Origin: Acidobacteriota bacterium
GTDB taxonomy: Bacteria; Acidobacteriota; JAAYUB01
Assembly (NCBI GenBank): GCA_012517875.1
Contig: JAAYUB010000077.1
Span: 32,624-96,623, forward strand
Reading direction: 5' to 3'
Length of the DNA stretch: 64,000 nt
The position numbers were made by a program, and so were the translations under genes. A model generated the notes under the pieces. The model made no database searches, was not told the origin of the DNA, and saw only the letters and a list, made by a program, of their open reading frames with translations. Below, one piece after another: positions 54,986 to 64,000 of this stretch (positions are counted from its first letter, which is position 1; every line of letters begins with the position of its first letter).

Positions 54986-57900
54986 ATGCGCCCATCACGG
55001 TTACTCGGGTGTTTGGTCAGTACCCTGCTGCCGGCTGCGTTGATCTGGACGGCGGCCGCCGGCGCGGGGGACCCGCCCAGCCTGCAGCGGGCGAAGGAGC
55101 TGTTCAAGGCGCGCCAATATGCCGAGTCTCTCGAGGCGTGCGACCAAGCCATCGCCGAAGATCCCGCCTACGCCGAAAGCTACCGCCAGCGCGCCCTGTG
55201 CCGCCAGCGCCTCGGCGATCTGCCCGGCGCCTTGGCCGATCTGGACCGGGCGATCGCCGTCGATCCCACCGACGCCACCAGTTGGAGCTCCCGTTCATCG
55301 CTCAAACGCCGGATGAAGGATGCCGCCGGCGCATGGGCCGACATCGAACGGGCGGCCGCGCTGGCACCGGACAATGCCCACATCCTCAACAACCGCGGTC
55401 TGCTGCGTTACGACCGAGGCGATTACCCGGGCGCCGTCGACGACTACACCCGCGCCCTCCGGGCTGATCCGCGCATGAGCGCGGCTTACAACAACCGCGG
55501 CCTGGCCAGGGAAAAACTGGGCGACCTGAAGGGGGCGCTCGCCGACTACACCCAGGCCGTCGAGTTCAATCCCCGCAACGCCGACGCGTTCTCCAACCGC
55601 GCCTATTGCCGCAACAGGATGGGTGACGCTACAGGCGCCCGGCAGGACTACGCGCAGGCCCTGGCCATCGAGCCCGGCCACGACTTTGCGACGAAGCAGC
55701 TGGCCAAGCTCGGCGGCGGGCCTGCCGGCGGCTCACGCCCGGACGCGGGCGCCCCGACCGGCCCGTCCACGGCCGGGGCCATTCCCCCATCCGGTACACC
55801 GGTCCGCTTGCCCACCCTGACATTCGAGGCGTCCGACCCCTGCGCCACAGCCGCCCAACCCCGCGACGGCATGCCGTGGCAGACGCCGGGCCGCCTGCCC
55901 ACCATCACCCGGGCGCCGGGTAGTCTGCCCGCGGCGGCCGCCCTGCCCCCCTTCGCCGACTTCAACCGGATTTCCCAGACGCAGTACAACGGGGAGGTCT
56001 CCATGGCCATGGAGGGGATGCGGCTGCTCTACGGTCCGATGTCGCCGGAGGACGAGCAGCGTTTCCAGACCGCGTGGGCACCTCTGTTCGATCACCCGAC
56101 GCCGGAGGCAGCGGAATACCTGCGCCGCCTCATCCCGCTGCTTGGCCAGTTCCTGGCCGGCCGGGAGGCGTTCATCCGGACGGCCGTGGCGGTGGAGGCG
56201 AGCCTCCGGGACGCTGCCGTGGGCGTGGCAGCCGGCACGCGCGACTGTTACCTGGATGCCATGGCCGTGGCCAGTCGGCAGGAGGAGGTGCTTCGATCCC
56301 AGCAGGCGGGCCTCGAGTACGTCGCCGCTCAGATCAAGGCGCTCGGCAATCCGCCCAATCCCTTGACCGCCAAGTGCGCGGCCCGCGAGCGCTACCGCCG
56401 GTCCTTCCCGCAAACGCCCTCCGGCCTGGACGGCGAATGGGTCAGTGACGGCGGGGCGCGGCTCTACTTCAAGACCGTGAAGCGGTACCCGGGCAACCTG
56501 GCGCTGGTGTACCAGTATTCGTTCGCTTTCGCCGACACGCTCGCGGCCGCCGGCGTGACCGCCGCCAAACCGGGCTGGGTGACCACCAGGGACGGCAAGC
56601 AGATCCTGGTGCCGGGGCTGGAGGACGCCCTTCGGCTGGTGGAAGAACAGCCCGACGGCGTGCTCCTGTCGTCCCCGCAGGAGCTCGGCGCCACCCTGGA
56701 CGGCTTCTTCCCTGATGGCGAGCGTTTGCACTACGTGCGCTACGCCACTGGCCTGACGGACCGATGGACATTCTCCGGCACCACCTACTACCGCGCCCCC
56801 GCCGCCCACAGCGAGCCGCCCATGCTGCCCGGCCATACGTGGACCGCGCTCCTGGATGTGGCCACGCGCTACGAGTCGCAGCGGATCCAGCAGCTGCAGC
56901 GGGCCAAACAGGAGTATGCCGCCCAGGTTCAAGAACTGCTTGCCTGTGATCCGGAGAACCTCCCCGCACCGCCTCCCGTGCGGAACCCGTGGGACGAGGG
57001 CCCGTACAAGGCGGACGATCCCCGCTCCAAACAGCCGACCGACTCGACGGCGGAATCGACGGCCGTTACAAGAACGAAGACGACCACCCGGAGCCCGGTA
57101 TCGTCCCTTGAAACCGTGGATGCCGCCACCGTCGAGGCGACGGTAGCCTTCCACGAGGCGATGATCGAGCTGCTGAGCCGGAACCTCCAGAAGGAGCAAA
57201 CAGAGCTGGAACGTGAGCCGGATCCGGCACGCCGAAAAACCCTGGCCTTCCGGATGATCCAGCTCCAGTCCGACATCCAGGCCGAACAGGACCTGATCGC
57301 CTCGTACAGGACGGGCAAAGTGGTGCACACCCGGTCCGCGTTCGACGAGTACGCGTCCGACAAGTTCATCCATCAGGTCCGCGAGGAGGCGGCCCGCGCC
57401 GACGCCACCCGCCGGATCGCCGCGCTGGTGGAGCAGCAGGTCGGCCAGCTTCCGGAGGAACACCGGCGGGCCACCCGCGAGCGGGTCTGGAAACTGCTGG
57501 ACGCGAAGACGGTCGCCAGCGGCGACGTGGAGAAAGTGCTCCAGGTGGCCGGCGCCCTGGACACCATGCTTCAGGGGTACGCGTTGGGCCGGGAGGCGGC
57601 CCAGGAGGAGAAGGCCGTCGCCAAAGCGGAACGCGACTTCTACATCAACATGGCGGTCATGGCGGCGGGGGCGGTGACCATCGGCGTCGGCTGCGAAGCC
57701 CTGGCCCAGGCGTACGGCGCCGAAGCGGCCATCACCCAGTGGGGCCCGCACATCCTGGGTTCCATCTACGGTGGGACCACCGGTCTGGTCATGGGCGGCC
57801 CCACCGAAGGCGCCTACCAGGCCATCGCCTGGTCGTCGCCCGTGGGCTTGCTGGCCACCCAGTTCTTCGACGGTTACCGTCGCGAGCCGGCGGACGCCAA

Positions 57901-59050
57901 GTCCACTTCTTGGGAGGACCGGGTCTGGGCCGGCGCCCGACAGGCGGGAGCCGCCTACCTCATGGGCAAGGCTGCCCAGATCGGGACCGGCCTCTTCGTC
58001 AAGGGCGCCCTGAGCTACTACGGTCCGGACAGCACCCTGTTCAAGCCGGTGCTGGGCCCCGGCCGGAACGTGAAGCTCGCCTTCGACGCCGCCCGCATGC
58101 AGCAGGACGTCGATGACGCAAAGGCGCTCATCGGCTTCTTCCAGGAAAAGCAGGCGGCCATGGCCCGGTTGCGGGCGCAGCTGCCGGCCGGCTCGCCCCA
58201 ACTGGCTCAGGCGGAGCAAGAGCTCGGCCGCCTGGCCGCATCGCTCAACTCCTCGTATCACTGCAAGCTGCTCATGAAGTACCACGCCCACCCCGCGGTG
58301 CGGAGCCTGTTCACCCGGCTGGTGGACCAGTCGTACGCCGAGGCGATGCCTGAGATGCTCCGGCTCCTCAAGGCCCAGGGCTACGACGTCAGCAACCTCC
58401 GCTTCAAGCCCATGCGCAACGCCTCCAGCGCCGGCACGTCCAGCATGGACCTGGACCTGGCCCTCATGGAGACGCCCAACCTGGTGATCACCAAGAACGG
58501 CAAGCCCGTCTCCATCGCCCAGTTCCAGCAGGACGGGCAGCGGGCGCTCAACGAGGCGTACCACGGCGTCACCGGCTTCAGCGCCACCCGCTCGGAAGTG
58601 AACCTGACCACCAGCGCCCACGCCGAATCGTTCGCCTCCAAGCGCCTGCTCAAAGCCAAGGTGAACTTCGACCAGCTCACCGCGGAGGAAGTGGAAAGCA
58701 TCGGCAAGGTGCTGGGGGTGAAGCACGACAAGATCGAGGGCGACCCGGTGCTCGGCGAAATCGCCAAGCTGCAGGCGCAGAGTCGGGAATCGGCCAAGGA
58801 GATCGACAACATGCTGTTGCCGCAGCTCCAGCAGAAGCTCTCCAAGGCGCCCGCCGGGAGCCGTGAGGCCCAGCAGGCCCAGGCCGACCTGCACTACTGG
58901 CAGGACATGTCGCGCAATTTCAAGCAGGCGGCCACCCGGGAGACCAACCCGTACGCCATCCTCCAACTGGACCGGACCGTGCGCCAGCAGACGGGGGGCA
59001 AGGGTTTTCAGGAAGTGAACCGGGACCTGGCCCGGATGTTCCGGCGGTGA
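54986..59050 (+). CDS. giant TPR protein with uncharacterised C-terminal domain
   Basis: About 1354 residues. Signal peptide (LVSTLLPAALIWTAAAGA), then five or six TPR units (about 35-235: ALADLDRAIAVDPTDATSW, YNNRGLAREKLGDLKGALA, AYCRNRMGDATGARQDYAQ), a Pro-rich linker, a long helical and coiled region (about 330-860), a glycine-rich membrane-associated stretch (about 890-960: MAVMAAGAVTIGVGC, IYGGTTGLVMGGPTEG), and a C-terminal domain. Near residue 1150 it has NASSAGTSSMDLDLAL, similar to the G-S-x-D-x-D motif of nucleotidyltransferases, and then SAHAESFASKRLL. Toxin- or phage-like function is only a guess. GGAGG lies 5 bases before ATG 54986. Confidence 0.78.
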   Translation: MRPSRLLGCLVSTLLPAALIWTAAAGAGDPPSLQRAKELFKARQYAESLEACDQAIAEDPAYAESYRQRALCRQRLGDLPGALADLDRAIAVDPTDATSWSSRSSLKRRMKDAAGAWADIERAAALAPDNAHILNNRGLLRYDRGDYPGAVDDYTRALRADPRMSAAYNNRGLAREKLGDLKGALADYTQAVEFNPRNADAFSNRAYCRNRMGDATGARQDYAQALAIEPGHDFATKQLAKLGGGPAGGSRPDAGAPTGPSTAGAIPPSGTPVRLPTLTFEASDPCATAAQPRDGMPWQTPGRLPTITRAPGSLPAAAALPPFADFNRISQTQYNGEVSMAMEGMRLLYGPMSPEDEQRFQTAWAPLFDHPTPEAAEYLRRLIPLLGQFLAGREAFIRTAVAVEASLRDAAVGVAAGTRDCYLDAMAVASRQEEVLRSQQAGLEYVAAQIKALGNPPNPLTAKCAARERYRRSFPQTPSGLDGEWVSDGGARLYFKTVKRYPGNLALVYQYSFAFADTLAAAGVTAAKPGWVTTRDGKQILVPGLEDALRLVEEQPDGVLLSSPQELGATLDGFFPDGERLHYVRYATGLTDRWTFSGTTYYRAPAAHSEPPMLPGHTWTALLDVATRYESQRIQQLQRAKQEYAAQVQELLACDPENLPAPPPVRNPWDEGPYKADDPRSKQPTDSTAESTAVTRTKTTTRSPVSSLETVDAATVEATVAFHEAMIELLSRNLQKEQTELEREPDPARRKTLAFRMIQLQSDIQAEQDLIASYRTGKVVHTRSAFDEYASDKFIHQVREEAARADATRRIAALVEQQVGQLPEEHRRATRERVWKLLDAKTVASGDVEKVLQVAGALDTMLQGYALGREAAQEEKAVAKAERDFYINMAVMAAGAVTIGVGCEALAQAYGAEAAITQWGPHILGSIYGGTTGLVMGGPTEGAYQAIAWSSPVGLLATQFFDGYRREPADAKSTSWEDRVWAGARQAGAAYLMGKAAQIGTGLFVKGALSYYGPDSTLFKPVLGPGRNVKLAFDAARMQQDVDDAKALIGFFQEKQAAMARLRAQLPAGSPQLAQAEQELGRLAASLNSSYHCKLLMKYHAHPAVRSLFTRLVDQSYAEAMPEMLRLLKAQGYDVSNLRFKPMRNASSAGTSSMDLDLALMETPNLVITKNGKPVSIAQFQQDGQRALNEAYHGVTGFSATRSEVNLTTSAHAESFASKRLLKAKVNFDQLTAEEVESIGKVLGVKHDKIEGDPVLGEIAKLQAQSRESAKEIDNMLLPQLQQKLSKAPAGSREAQQAQADLHYWQDMSRNFKQAATRETNPYAILQLDRTVRQQTGGKGFQEVNRDLARMFRR

Positions 59051-59095
59051 TGTGCCGGGCGATTCGGCGGTTTCCGCGCGCAACAACCCGGCGCT

Positions 59096-62000
59096 TCAGA
59101 CCAAGTGGCGGGCTGATGCCGGCCAGCCGGGCTGGGCGGGATCCTCAGCGAGCACGTCCGCCAGCGTCTCCAGCAGGCGCGCCGCGGCGGCGGAGTCGAA
59201 CGTCATGGGCGGGCGGATCTTGAGCACGTTGTCGTGAGGTCCTTCGGTACCCACCAGCACGCGCCGTTCGCGGAGCCGATTCTTCACGTAGGCCGCCTGG
59301 GCGGTGGCCGGCGCCCTCGAGTCGCGGTCGACGACCAGATCCACGCCGATGAAGAGGCCCGTCCCGCGCACATCGCCGATGAGCGGGAACTCCCCGGCCA
59401 GGTCGGCGAGGCCAGCGAGCAACTCCGTCCCCACCCGTGCCGCATGGGCCTGGAGCCCCTCTTCCTCGAGGACCTGCTGGACGGCGATCCCCACGGCGCA
59501 CGACACGGTGCTCCCGCCGAACGTGCTGAAAAACTCGGGGCCGGCAGCGAATGACCGGGCGATCGTCGGCGTCGTCACCACGGCCGCCAGCGGATAGCCG
59601 TTGCCCATGGGCTTTCCCAACACGAGGATATCCGGCACCACGCCCAGGTACTCGAAACCCCAAAACGTGCCGCCCAACCGCCCCAACGCCGTCTGGACGT
59701 CATCGGCGATACAGACGCCGCCGGCGGCCCGGACGTCGCGGTACACCGCCTCCGCGAATCCCGGCGGCGGGACGATCTGGCCGCCGACGCTGGGAAGGCA
59801 CTCGGCGATGTAGCCGGCAACGCGCCGCCCGGTCCCCTGCACCACCGCCAGCACGGCCTGTACGTCGGCGGCGTAGCGGGCGCCGGCCTCATGGTCGCCG
59901 GCCCGATGGGGACCGCGATACGTGTCGGGAACCGGGGTGATGTGCACCCACTCCTCGGCCCCGCCGCCGCCCGGCCGTTTGAACTTGTACGGGCTGATGG
60001 CCATGGCCCCGGTGGTGTGCCCGTGGTAGGCGTGGTCCATCACCAGCATGTCACGGGCGCCGGTGTGGATCCGGGCCAGTCGCAGCGCCAGTTCGTTGGC
60101 CTCGGAGCCGGAGTTGACGAAGAAGCAGACCGACAGCGGTTCGGGAAGCTTCGCCGTCAGGCGCTCCGCCAATTCGGCCAGGCCATCGTACAAGTAGCGG
60201 GTGTTGGTGTTGAGGAGCCGGAGCTGGCGCTCGGCGGCCGCCACGACCTTCGGGTGACAGTGCCCCACGTGGGGAACGTTGTTGTAGGCGTCGAGGTAGG
60301 CGCGCCCCTCGGCGTCGTACAGGAAGTGCCGCCAGCCGCGCACCGGCCGAAACGGCTCCGCGTAGCTCAACCGGAGATTGGGAGCGAAGCGCGCGGCGCG
60401 GCGTGACTGCAATGCGTCGGGGGATGTGTCCATCCACGCGATGGCCGCATCGGGCAGGTTCAGCAGGGGCGCCGGATTGGGGTACAGCACGGCGCAGGCA
60501 TCGAAGTCGTCCGGGTCGGCCACACCGTCGGGCGTCTCCCCCCATGGCTCCTCGCCTGCCGCCAGAAGTTGGAGGTGGAGATGGGGCGGCCAGTCGCCGT
60601 TCTCCGGCCGGCCGCCCAGGGTGGCGAACACCTCCCCCGCGTTGATGCACCGGCCGATCTCCAGATCCGTGAAGACAGGCCGGGCCAGATGGCCATAGAA
60701 AGTCGCGAACGGGTCGCCGTCATCCGTGCGGTGCCGCAGCAGCACCCACCCACCGTAATCGAACCGGTCCGAAGACCAGCCCGCCGCCGCCACCTCGCCC
60801 GCGAGCGGCGCGCGCACCGGCGTGCCCGCAGGCGCGAACAGATCCACGCCCAGATGGCGCGTCCGGCGGGGCGCCACCGGATCGTCACCGCCGCCGAACG
60901 CCGGAGTTGAGTAGATGGGTCGCGGCTCGCCCCAGCGGCCGATGCCCACTCGATTCCCGCCGGCGCCCACCTGCGCGTCGATGCGCCCGGCACATTCCGC
61001 CGGATCGAATCCGTCGAGGCGGCTCCCGCCGACGGTTGAAGCGAAGGAGAGGTCCAGCACCCGCCCCGCCGCGGCGGACCGGTCCGACCCAAGCACCTCG
61101 GCGAACGTCCCCGACCGTTCGCGGAGCCAGGCGCCCACGCGCGCCGCGCCCGGGTGCGCCGCCAGCCCGCAGGCGGCGCGCCAGCGGGCCTCGACCCGCC
61201 GGGGATCGCCATCGCACAGCCGTTCCAGCAGACGCCAGGCCGGCGCCTCGCTGACGGTGAGGTACGGGTCATCGGGGCGCTCGCGCGCCACCACTGCGGC
61301 GTTGACGACGCTCACCGCCAACCGGGTGAGTACCAGGGGGAACAACAGCGCCAGCTCGTCATCAGTGAATGGAAAAACCCGGTGGTAGCCGGCGATCAGG
61401 CCCGCGGCCGCCGCCAGCGGATGCTCCTCGCCCATCATGGCGTAGGCCGCGGCCACGGCCACCTCACCCGCCACCACGGAGCGGCACATGTCGCCGAAGT
61501 CCACGATGCCGGAGAGCTGCTGACGGCCCTGCTCGTCGTAATCCACCAGCAGGTTGTGATCGTTGGCGTCGCCGAAAATGGCGCCGCGGCGCAGGCCCCC
61601 GAGCCGCGGGGCGACCTGAACGGTGAATCGGTCCATAACGCGCGTCAGCCGATCCCGCCGCCTCGGGTCATCGACCCGCTTCAGATGCGGCAGGATCCAG
61701 TCTGCCTGACACAGATTCCACTTGAGCGCCCGATCCAGCGCCGGATGCTCGAACCCCGCCAACGCCGCGTCCAGACGACCCAGCGCTTCGCCGATCTGCT
61801 CCAGCAGTGCCGGTGTGTGCGGGCGCACCGCCGCCATCATCCGGCCGGGAAGGAAGGTCAAGAGCCAGGCCAGGCGCTCTCCGCCGGCGTCTGCCAGGAG
61901 AGTCGTGGACGCGCCCGCGCGCGTCGGCACCACGCGTTGGAGCGGCAGCTCCGGCGCCCGCTCAGCCAGTCGCGCCAGCGCCCGGCACTGCATGTCCACA

Positions 62001-62185
62001 AACGCCGGATCGCAGCCGGATCGCATGATTTTGAGGAGGTAGCTCTCCGCCTCGGCGTCCACGCGGATGTTCAGGTCGTACTCGCCCGGCAGCAGCCGGC
62101 AGGTTCCGGCGATTTCATATTCCTCGCGAAGCAGCCGGTCCACCGTCTCGCGATGGGTCATGAACCACTCGTTGCCGGTGATCAT
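59096..62185 (-). CDS. trifunctional fusion: APH-like kinase, M23 peptidase-like domain, class III aminotransferase
   Basis: 1029 residues in one frame. Residues 1-330 are an aminoglycoside-phosphotransferase/hydroxylysine-kinase-like domain with IFGDANDHNLLVDYD (Brenner motif with Phe in place of His) and IVDFGDM. Residues about 435-545 are an M23/LysM-type domain with zinc ligands H444, D448 and HLHLQ (536-540). Residues about 590-1029 are a class III aminotransferase: GSEANELALRLARIHTGA, DDVQTALGRLG, PLP lysine K858 in VLGKPMGNGYP. The AGXT2L1-type order (kinase plus aminotransferase) suggests a phospholyase acting on a phosphorylated amino alcohol or hydroxylysine. This three-part layout is known in other bacteria; the role of the M23 part is unclear, as no signal peptide is present. 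Confidence 0.88.
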   Translation of the reverse strand: MITGNEWFMTHRETVDRLLREEYEIAGTCRLLPGEYDLNIRVDAEAESYLLKIMRSGCDPAFVDMQCRALARLAERAPELPLQRVVPTRAGASTTLLADAGGERLAWLLTFLPGRMMAAVRPHTPALLEQIGEALGRLDAALAGFEHPALDRALKWNLCQADWILPHLKRVDDPRRRDRLTRVMDRFTVQVAPRLGGLRRGAIFGDANDHNLLVDYDEQGRQQLSGIVDFGDMCRSVVAGEVAVAAAYAMMGEEHPLAAAAGLIAGYHRVFPFTDDELALLFPLVLTRLAVSVVNAAVVARERPDDPYLTVSEAPAWRLLERLCDGDPRRVEARWRAACGLAAHPGAARVGAWLRERSGTFAEVLGSDRSAAAGRVLDLSFASTVGGSRLDGFDPAECAGRIDAQVGAGGNRVGIGRWGEPRPIYSTPAFGGGDDPVAPRRTRHLGVDLFAPAGTPVRAPLAGEVAAAGWSSDRFDYGGWVLLRHRTDDGDPFATFYGHLARPVFTDLEIGRCINAGEVFATLGGRPENGDWPPHLHLQLLAAGEEPWGETPDGVADPDDFDACAVLYPNPAPLLNLPDAAIAWMDTSPDALQSRRAARFAPNLRLSYAEPFRPVRGWRHFLYDAEGRAYLDAYNNVPHVGHCHPKVVAAAERQLRLLNTNTRYLYDGLAELAERLTAKLPEPLSVCFFVNSGSEANELALRLARIHTGARDMLVMDHAYHGHTTGAMAISPYKFKRPGGGGAEEWVHITPVPDTYRGPHRAGDHEAGARYAADVQAVLAVVQGTGRRVAGYIAECLPSVGGQIVPPPGFAEAVYRDVRAAGGVCIADDVQTALGRLGGTFWGFEYLGVVPDILVLGKPMGNGYPLAAVVTTPTIARSFAAGPEFFSTFGGSTVSCAVGIAVQQVLEEEGLQAHAARVGTELLAGLADLAGEFPLIGDVRGTGLFIGVDLVVDRDSRAPATAQAAYVKNRLRERRVLVGTEGPHDNVLKIRPPMTFDSAAAARLLETLADVLAEDPAQPGWPASARHLV

Positions 62186-62227
62186 GATGTCACTCCGCTC
62201 CTGTCGAGTCAGGCCGCACCGCCGCGG

Positions 62228-62932
62228 TCACGAACCGGTTCCCTTCAGCGCGAAGTCCACCGCCGCGCGGGCGTGGATCGTCGTCGTGTCAAACAGGGGG
62301 ATGCGGCCCTGATCCTGTGTCACAAGCAGAGGGATCTCCGTGCAACCGAGGATGATGCCCTGAGCCCCACGACTCGCGAGGGTGTCGATCACCCGCCAAT
62401 AAGCACGTCGGGATTCCGGATCGATGATGCCCCGGCTCAACTCGTCCATGATGACCCGATGCACCAGCGCCCGGTCGTCGGCGTCCGGGACCAGCGCGGT
62501 GATGCCGTGCGGCTCCCGCAACCGGTCCCGGTAGAAGGGCTCCTCCATCGTGAAGCGCGTCCCCAACAGCCCGACCGTGTCGCGGCCCGCTTGCCGGATT
62601 TCCCGGGCGGTCGCGTCCACGATGTGCAGGATGGGAATCCGGATCGCCTGCCCGATGGGTTCGGCGAACTTGTGCATGGTGTTGGTGCACAGCACCAGAA
62701 AGTCGGCGCCGCCGCGCTCGATCGCCTGAGCGGTTTCGATCATCACCGCCATCACCCGATCCCACTCTCCCCGCTCCATGTGGGGCTGAACCTCCCCGAA
62801 GTCCACCGACACCATCACGCTGGCGGCCGAGTGGTTGCCGCCCAGCCGTTCCCTGGCCATTTCGTTGATCAGCTTGTAGTACACGAGCGACGACTCGCAG
62901 GTCATGCCGCCCAGCAGGCCGATCGTCTTCAT
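62228..62932 (-). CDS. aspartate/glutamate racemase family protein
   Basis: 234 residues. Cofactor-independent racemase fold: MKTIGLLGGMTCESS at the N-terminus, the first catalytic Cys in VLCTNTMHK and the second in ILGCTEIPLL. It should interconvert L- and D-aspartate (or another acidic amino acid). The ATG at 62932 has AGGAG 7 bases upstream; an ATG six bases earlier is too close to it. It directly precedes the fusion enzyme on the same strand (42 bases), so they may form one amino-acid-related operon. Confidence 0.9.
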   Translation of the reverse strand: MKTIGLLGGMTCESSLVYYKLINEMARERLGGNHSAASVMVSVDFGEVQPHMERGEWDRVMAVMIETAQAIERGGADFLVLCTNTMHKFAEPIGQAIRIPILHIVDATAREIRQAGRDTVGLLGTRFTMEEPFYRDRLREPHGITALVPDADDRALVHRVIMDELSRGIIDPESRRAYWRVIDTLASRGAQGIILGCTEIPLLVTQDQGRIPLFDTTTIHARAAVDFALKGTGS

Positions 62933-63256
62933 GCGCATGCTCCTGGTGAAACAATGTCATCGGCCATCCGTGCACCCGGCTCCCCGCTCCCTGTCCGGCA
63001 GTCGCGGAGCCACGTGTCTGCAAACAGCACACAGCCGGTGCAGCCGGCCAGGATCCCAGTGGAACAGGATCAGAAGGTGTTCCCCAGACCCTAACACGGG
63101 TAGTGCTCCGGGACATTGTACGTCCGGGGACCGTCGCCTTCAAGCGGCTGTCCGTTGAAGACGGTTTGGATCCGATTCAAGCAGGGCCTAGGTCGCGTCA
63201 TGAAAACAGAATCGCCCGATGACCGTCACGCGCGGGCATCCAAGGATCGCGGGGTA
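62933..63256. other. 324-base gap without recognised feature
   Basis: Between the racemase start and the glycosyltransferase remnant. No open frame with support and no clear promoter or hairpin was seen. Confidence 0.4.
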
Positions 63257-63606
63257 TCAGCGACGGGCAGACGGCAGCAACTCGGCGAGAACGGTCGCTG
63301 CCCGGCACGCGCCGTCGGTGGGGATGGGCGGGTACAGGTTGGGCGTGGTCATCTCCGACACGATGAGCTCGGCCAGCGTGTCCGGCGTCGTGCCCGGGTA
63401 GTTGAGCCGGTAGCCGGCTTCGTGCCGGTCCAGGCGGTGGGTGACATGGGGCTGCTGCTCGACTGCTCATCGGGTGGGAAGTAGATGAACGGCCGCCGCA
63501 GCGCCGCGAGCTCCAGCGTGGTGGCGCCTCCGCCCGGCACGACAGCCAGGTCGCCGGCGGCGAAGTGCTCGTACAGCCGGTCCGACAGCTGACCGGATGG
63601 GCGATC
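63257..63606 (-). pseudogene. frameshifted C-terminal fragment of a GT-B glycosyltransferase-like protein
   Basis: On the minus strand the fragment starts near 63606 with LYEHFAAGDLAVVPGGGATT, LELAALRRPFIYFPPDEQ, the nucleotide-sugar-binding half of a MurG/GT28-like fold. Near 63470 a +1 shift is needed to continue EQQPHVTHRLDRHEAGYRLN, YPGTTPDTLAELIVSEM and PPIPTDGACRAA to a stop at 63257-63259. The N-terminal half is absent. This is a decayed gene, not a functional one. Confidence 0.75.
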
Positions 63607-63691
63607 CGCCGATCTGTTGTTTTGGATCGCTCTCATTGACGTCCACTGGATGGCATTTCTGCGCAAAGCCATGGCCGGCAACGCGGATCCA

Positions 63692-63721
63692 TTGACGATG
63701 TGGGACCGGACCGCCTATAAT
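63692..63721 (+). promoter_or_regulatory. sigma70 promoter of the fucosidase gene
   Basis: TTGACG (63692-63697), 18-base spacer, perfect TATAAT (63716-63721), 50 bases upstream of the ATG. One of the best promoter matches in the window. Confidence 0.75.
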
Positions 63722-63771
63722 CCCACCACCTGAACCAGCTGAACGTCGGTTCACGTTCAGAAGGAGGACAC

Positions 63772-64000
63772 ATGCCGTCACACGCCGGCGCCCGCCCCAA
63801 GCGGTGGGGATGCGGGTGCGCTCTGCTGGCGGTGGTTCTCGTCGCTGTGTCGAACGGCAGCGTCCCGACGCCGTCCCATTACGGCCTCATCCCTCCCGGC
63901 GTTGCGGAGGCGGACGTGGTGGGCCAGGCCGCCCGAATCGCCCCCACCCCTGTCCAGCTCGCCTGGCAGGAGCGGGAGTTCATCGCCTTCGCCCACTTCG
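63772..64000 (+). CDS. alpha-L-fucosidase (GH29), 5' part
   Basis: The first 76 residues of a gene cut by the window end. A basic N-terminus with a hydrophobic stretch (GCGCALLAVVLVAVSNGS) should be a signal peptide. The start of the catalytic domain, PTPVQLAWQEREFIAFAHF, matches the WQxxEFxAFxHFG entry of GH29 alpha-L-fucosidases. It would release fucose from glycans. AAGGAGG lies 5 bases before the ATG. Confidence 0.75.
   Translation, partial: MPSHAGARPKRWGCGCALLAVVLVAVSNGSVPTPSHYGLIPPGVAEADVVGQAARIAPTPVQLAWQEREFIAFAHF

Noticed and set aside
55733..59086. 1117-codon minus-strand ORF
   Set aside because: Antisense shadow of the TPR giant, with His/Leu/Gly-rich translation and no ribosome site.

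Overview
The window is GC-rich bacterial chromosome with genes on both strands, short spacers and no transposase, integrase, phage gene, CRISPR array, tRNA or rRNA that I could find. The gene content points to Acidobacteriota or a close relative (inference): an Oar-type TonB-dependent receptor, a very large VPS10/BNR-repeat secreted protein, secreted M3, M32 and S9 peptidases, Ser/Thr kinases fused to TPR regions, and many secreted proteins of unknown function.

Layout. 1-2.7 kb: tail of an unidentified gene, then alpha-glucan phosphorylase. 2.7-6.6 kb: a DedA protein, then a tightly coupled three-gene unit (serine-palmitoyltransferase-like enzyme, extended SDR, PAP2/Aur1-like membrane enzyme) that looks like a bacterial sphingolipid pathway with its own promoter. 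7-16 kb: a secreted protein, a 7TM sensor kinase followed by a probable thioredoxin-like selenoprotein (in-frame UGA at the first Cys of CxxC), the TonB receptor and a LytS-type kinase. 16-23 kb: DUF4846 protein, two metallopeptidases, an OmpA-type protein and a small secreted HExxH protein. 23-27.6 kb: repeat-rich spacer, a decayed kinase pseudogene, a small membrane protein and EttA. 27.8-40.3 kb: kinase-TPR protein, VPS10-like protein, S9 peptidase, SDR and a dynamin-like GTPase. 41-46.5 kb: a fluoride riboswitch with terminator platform in front of enolase, then a P-loop ATPase, a DMT transporter and a hydrolase-membrane fusion. 46.8-59 kb: GH44-dockerin endoglucanase behind a palindrome-covered promoter, a GNAT remnant, and two very large secreted or envelope proteins encoded divergently. 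59-64 kb: kinase/M23/aminotransferase fusion, Asp/Glu racemase family protein, a decayed glycosyltransferase, and the start of an alpha-L-fucosidase.

The strongest unusual signals are (1) the UGA-encoded selenocysteine candidate at 10437, (2) the fluoride riboswitch controlling enolase at 41113-41220, (3) the compact sphingolipid-type operon, and (4) many intergenic gaps filled with degenerate 6- and 7-bp tandem repeats of several families, plus a 190-bp nested palindromic element. All functional calls rest on reading the sequence and recalling families; no database search was run.
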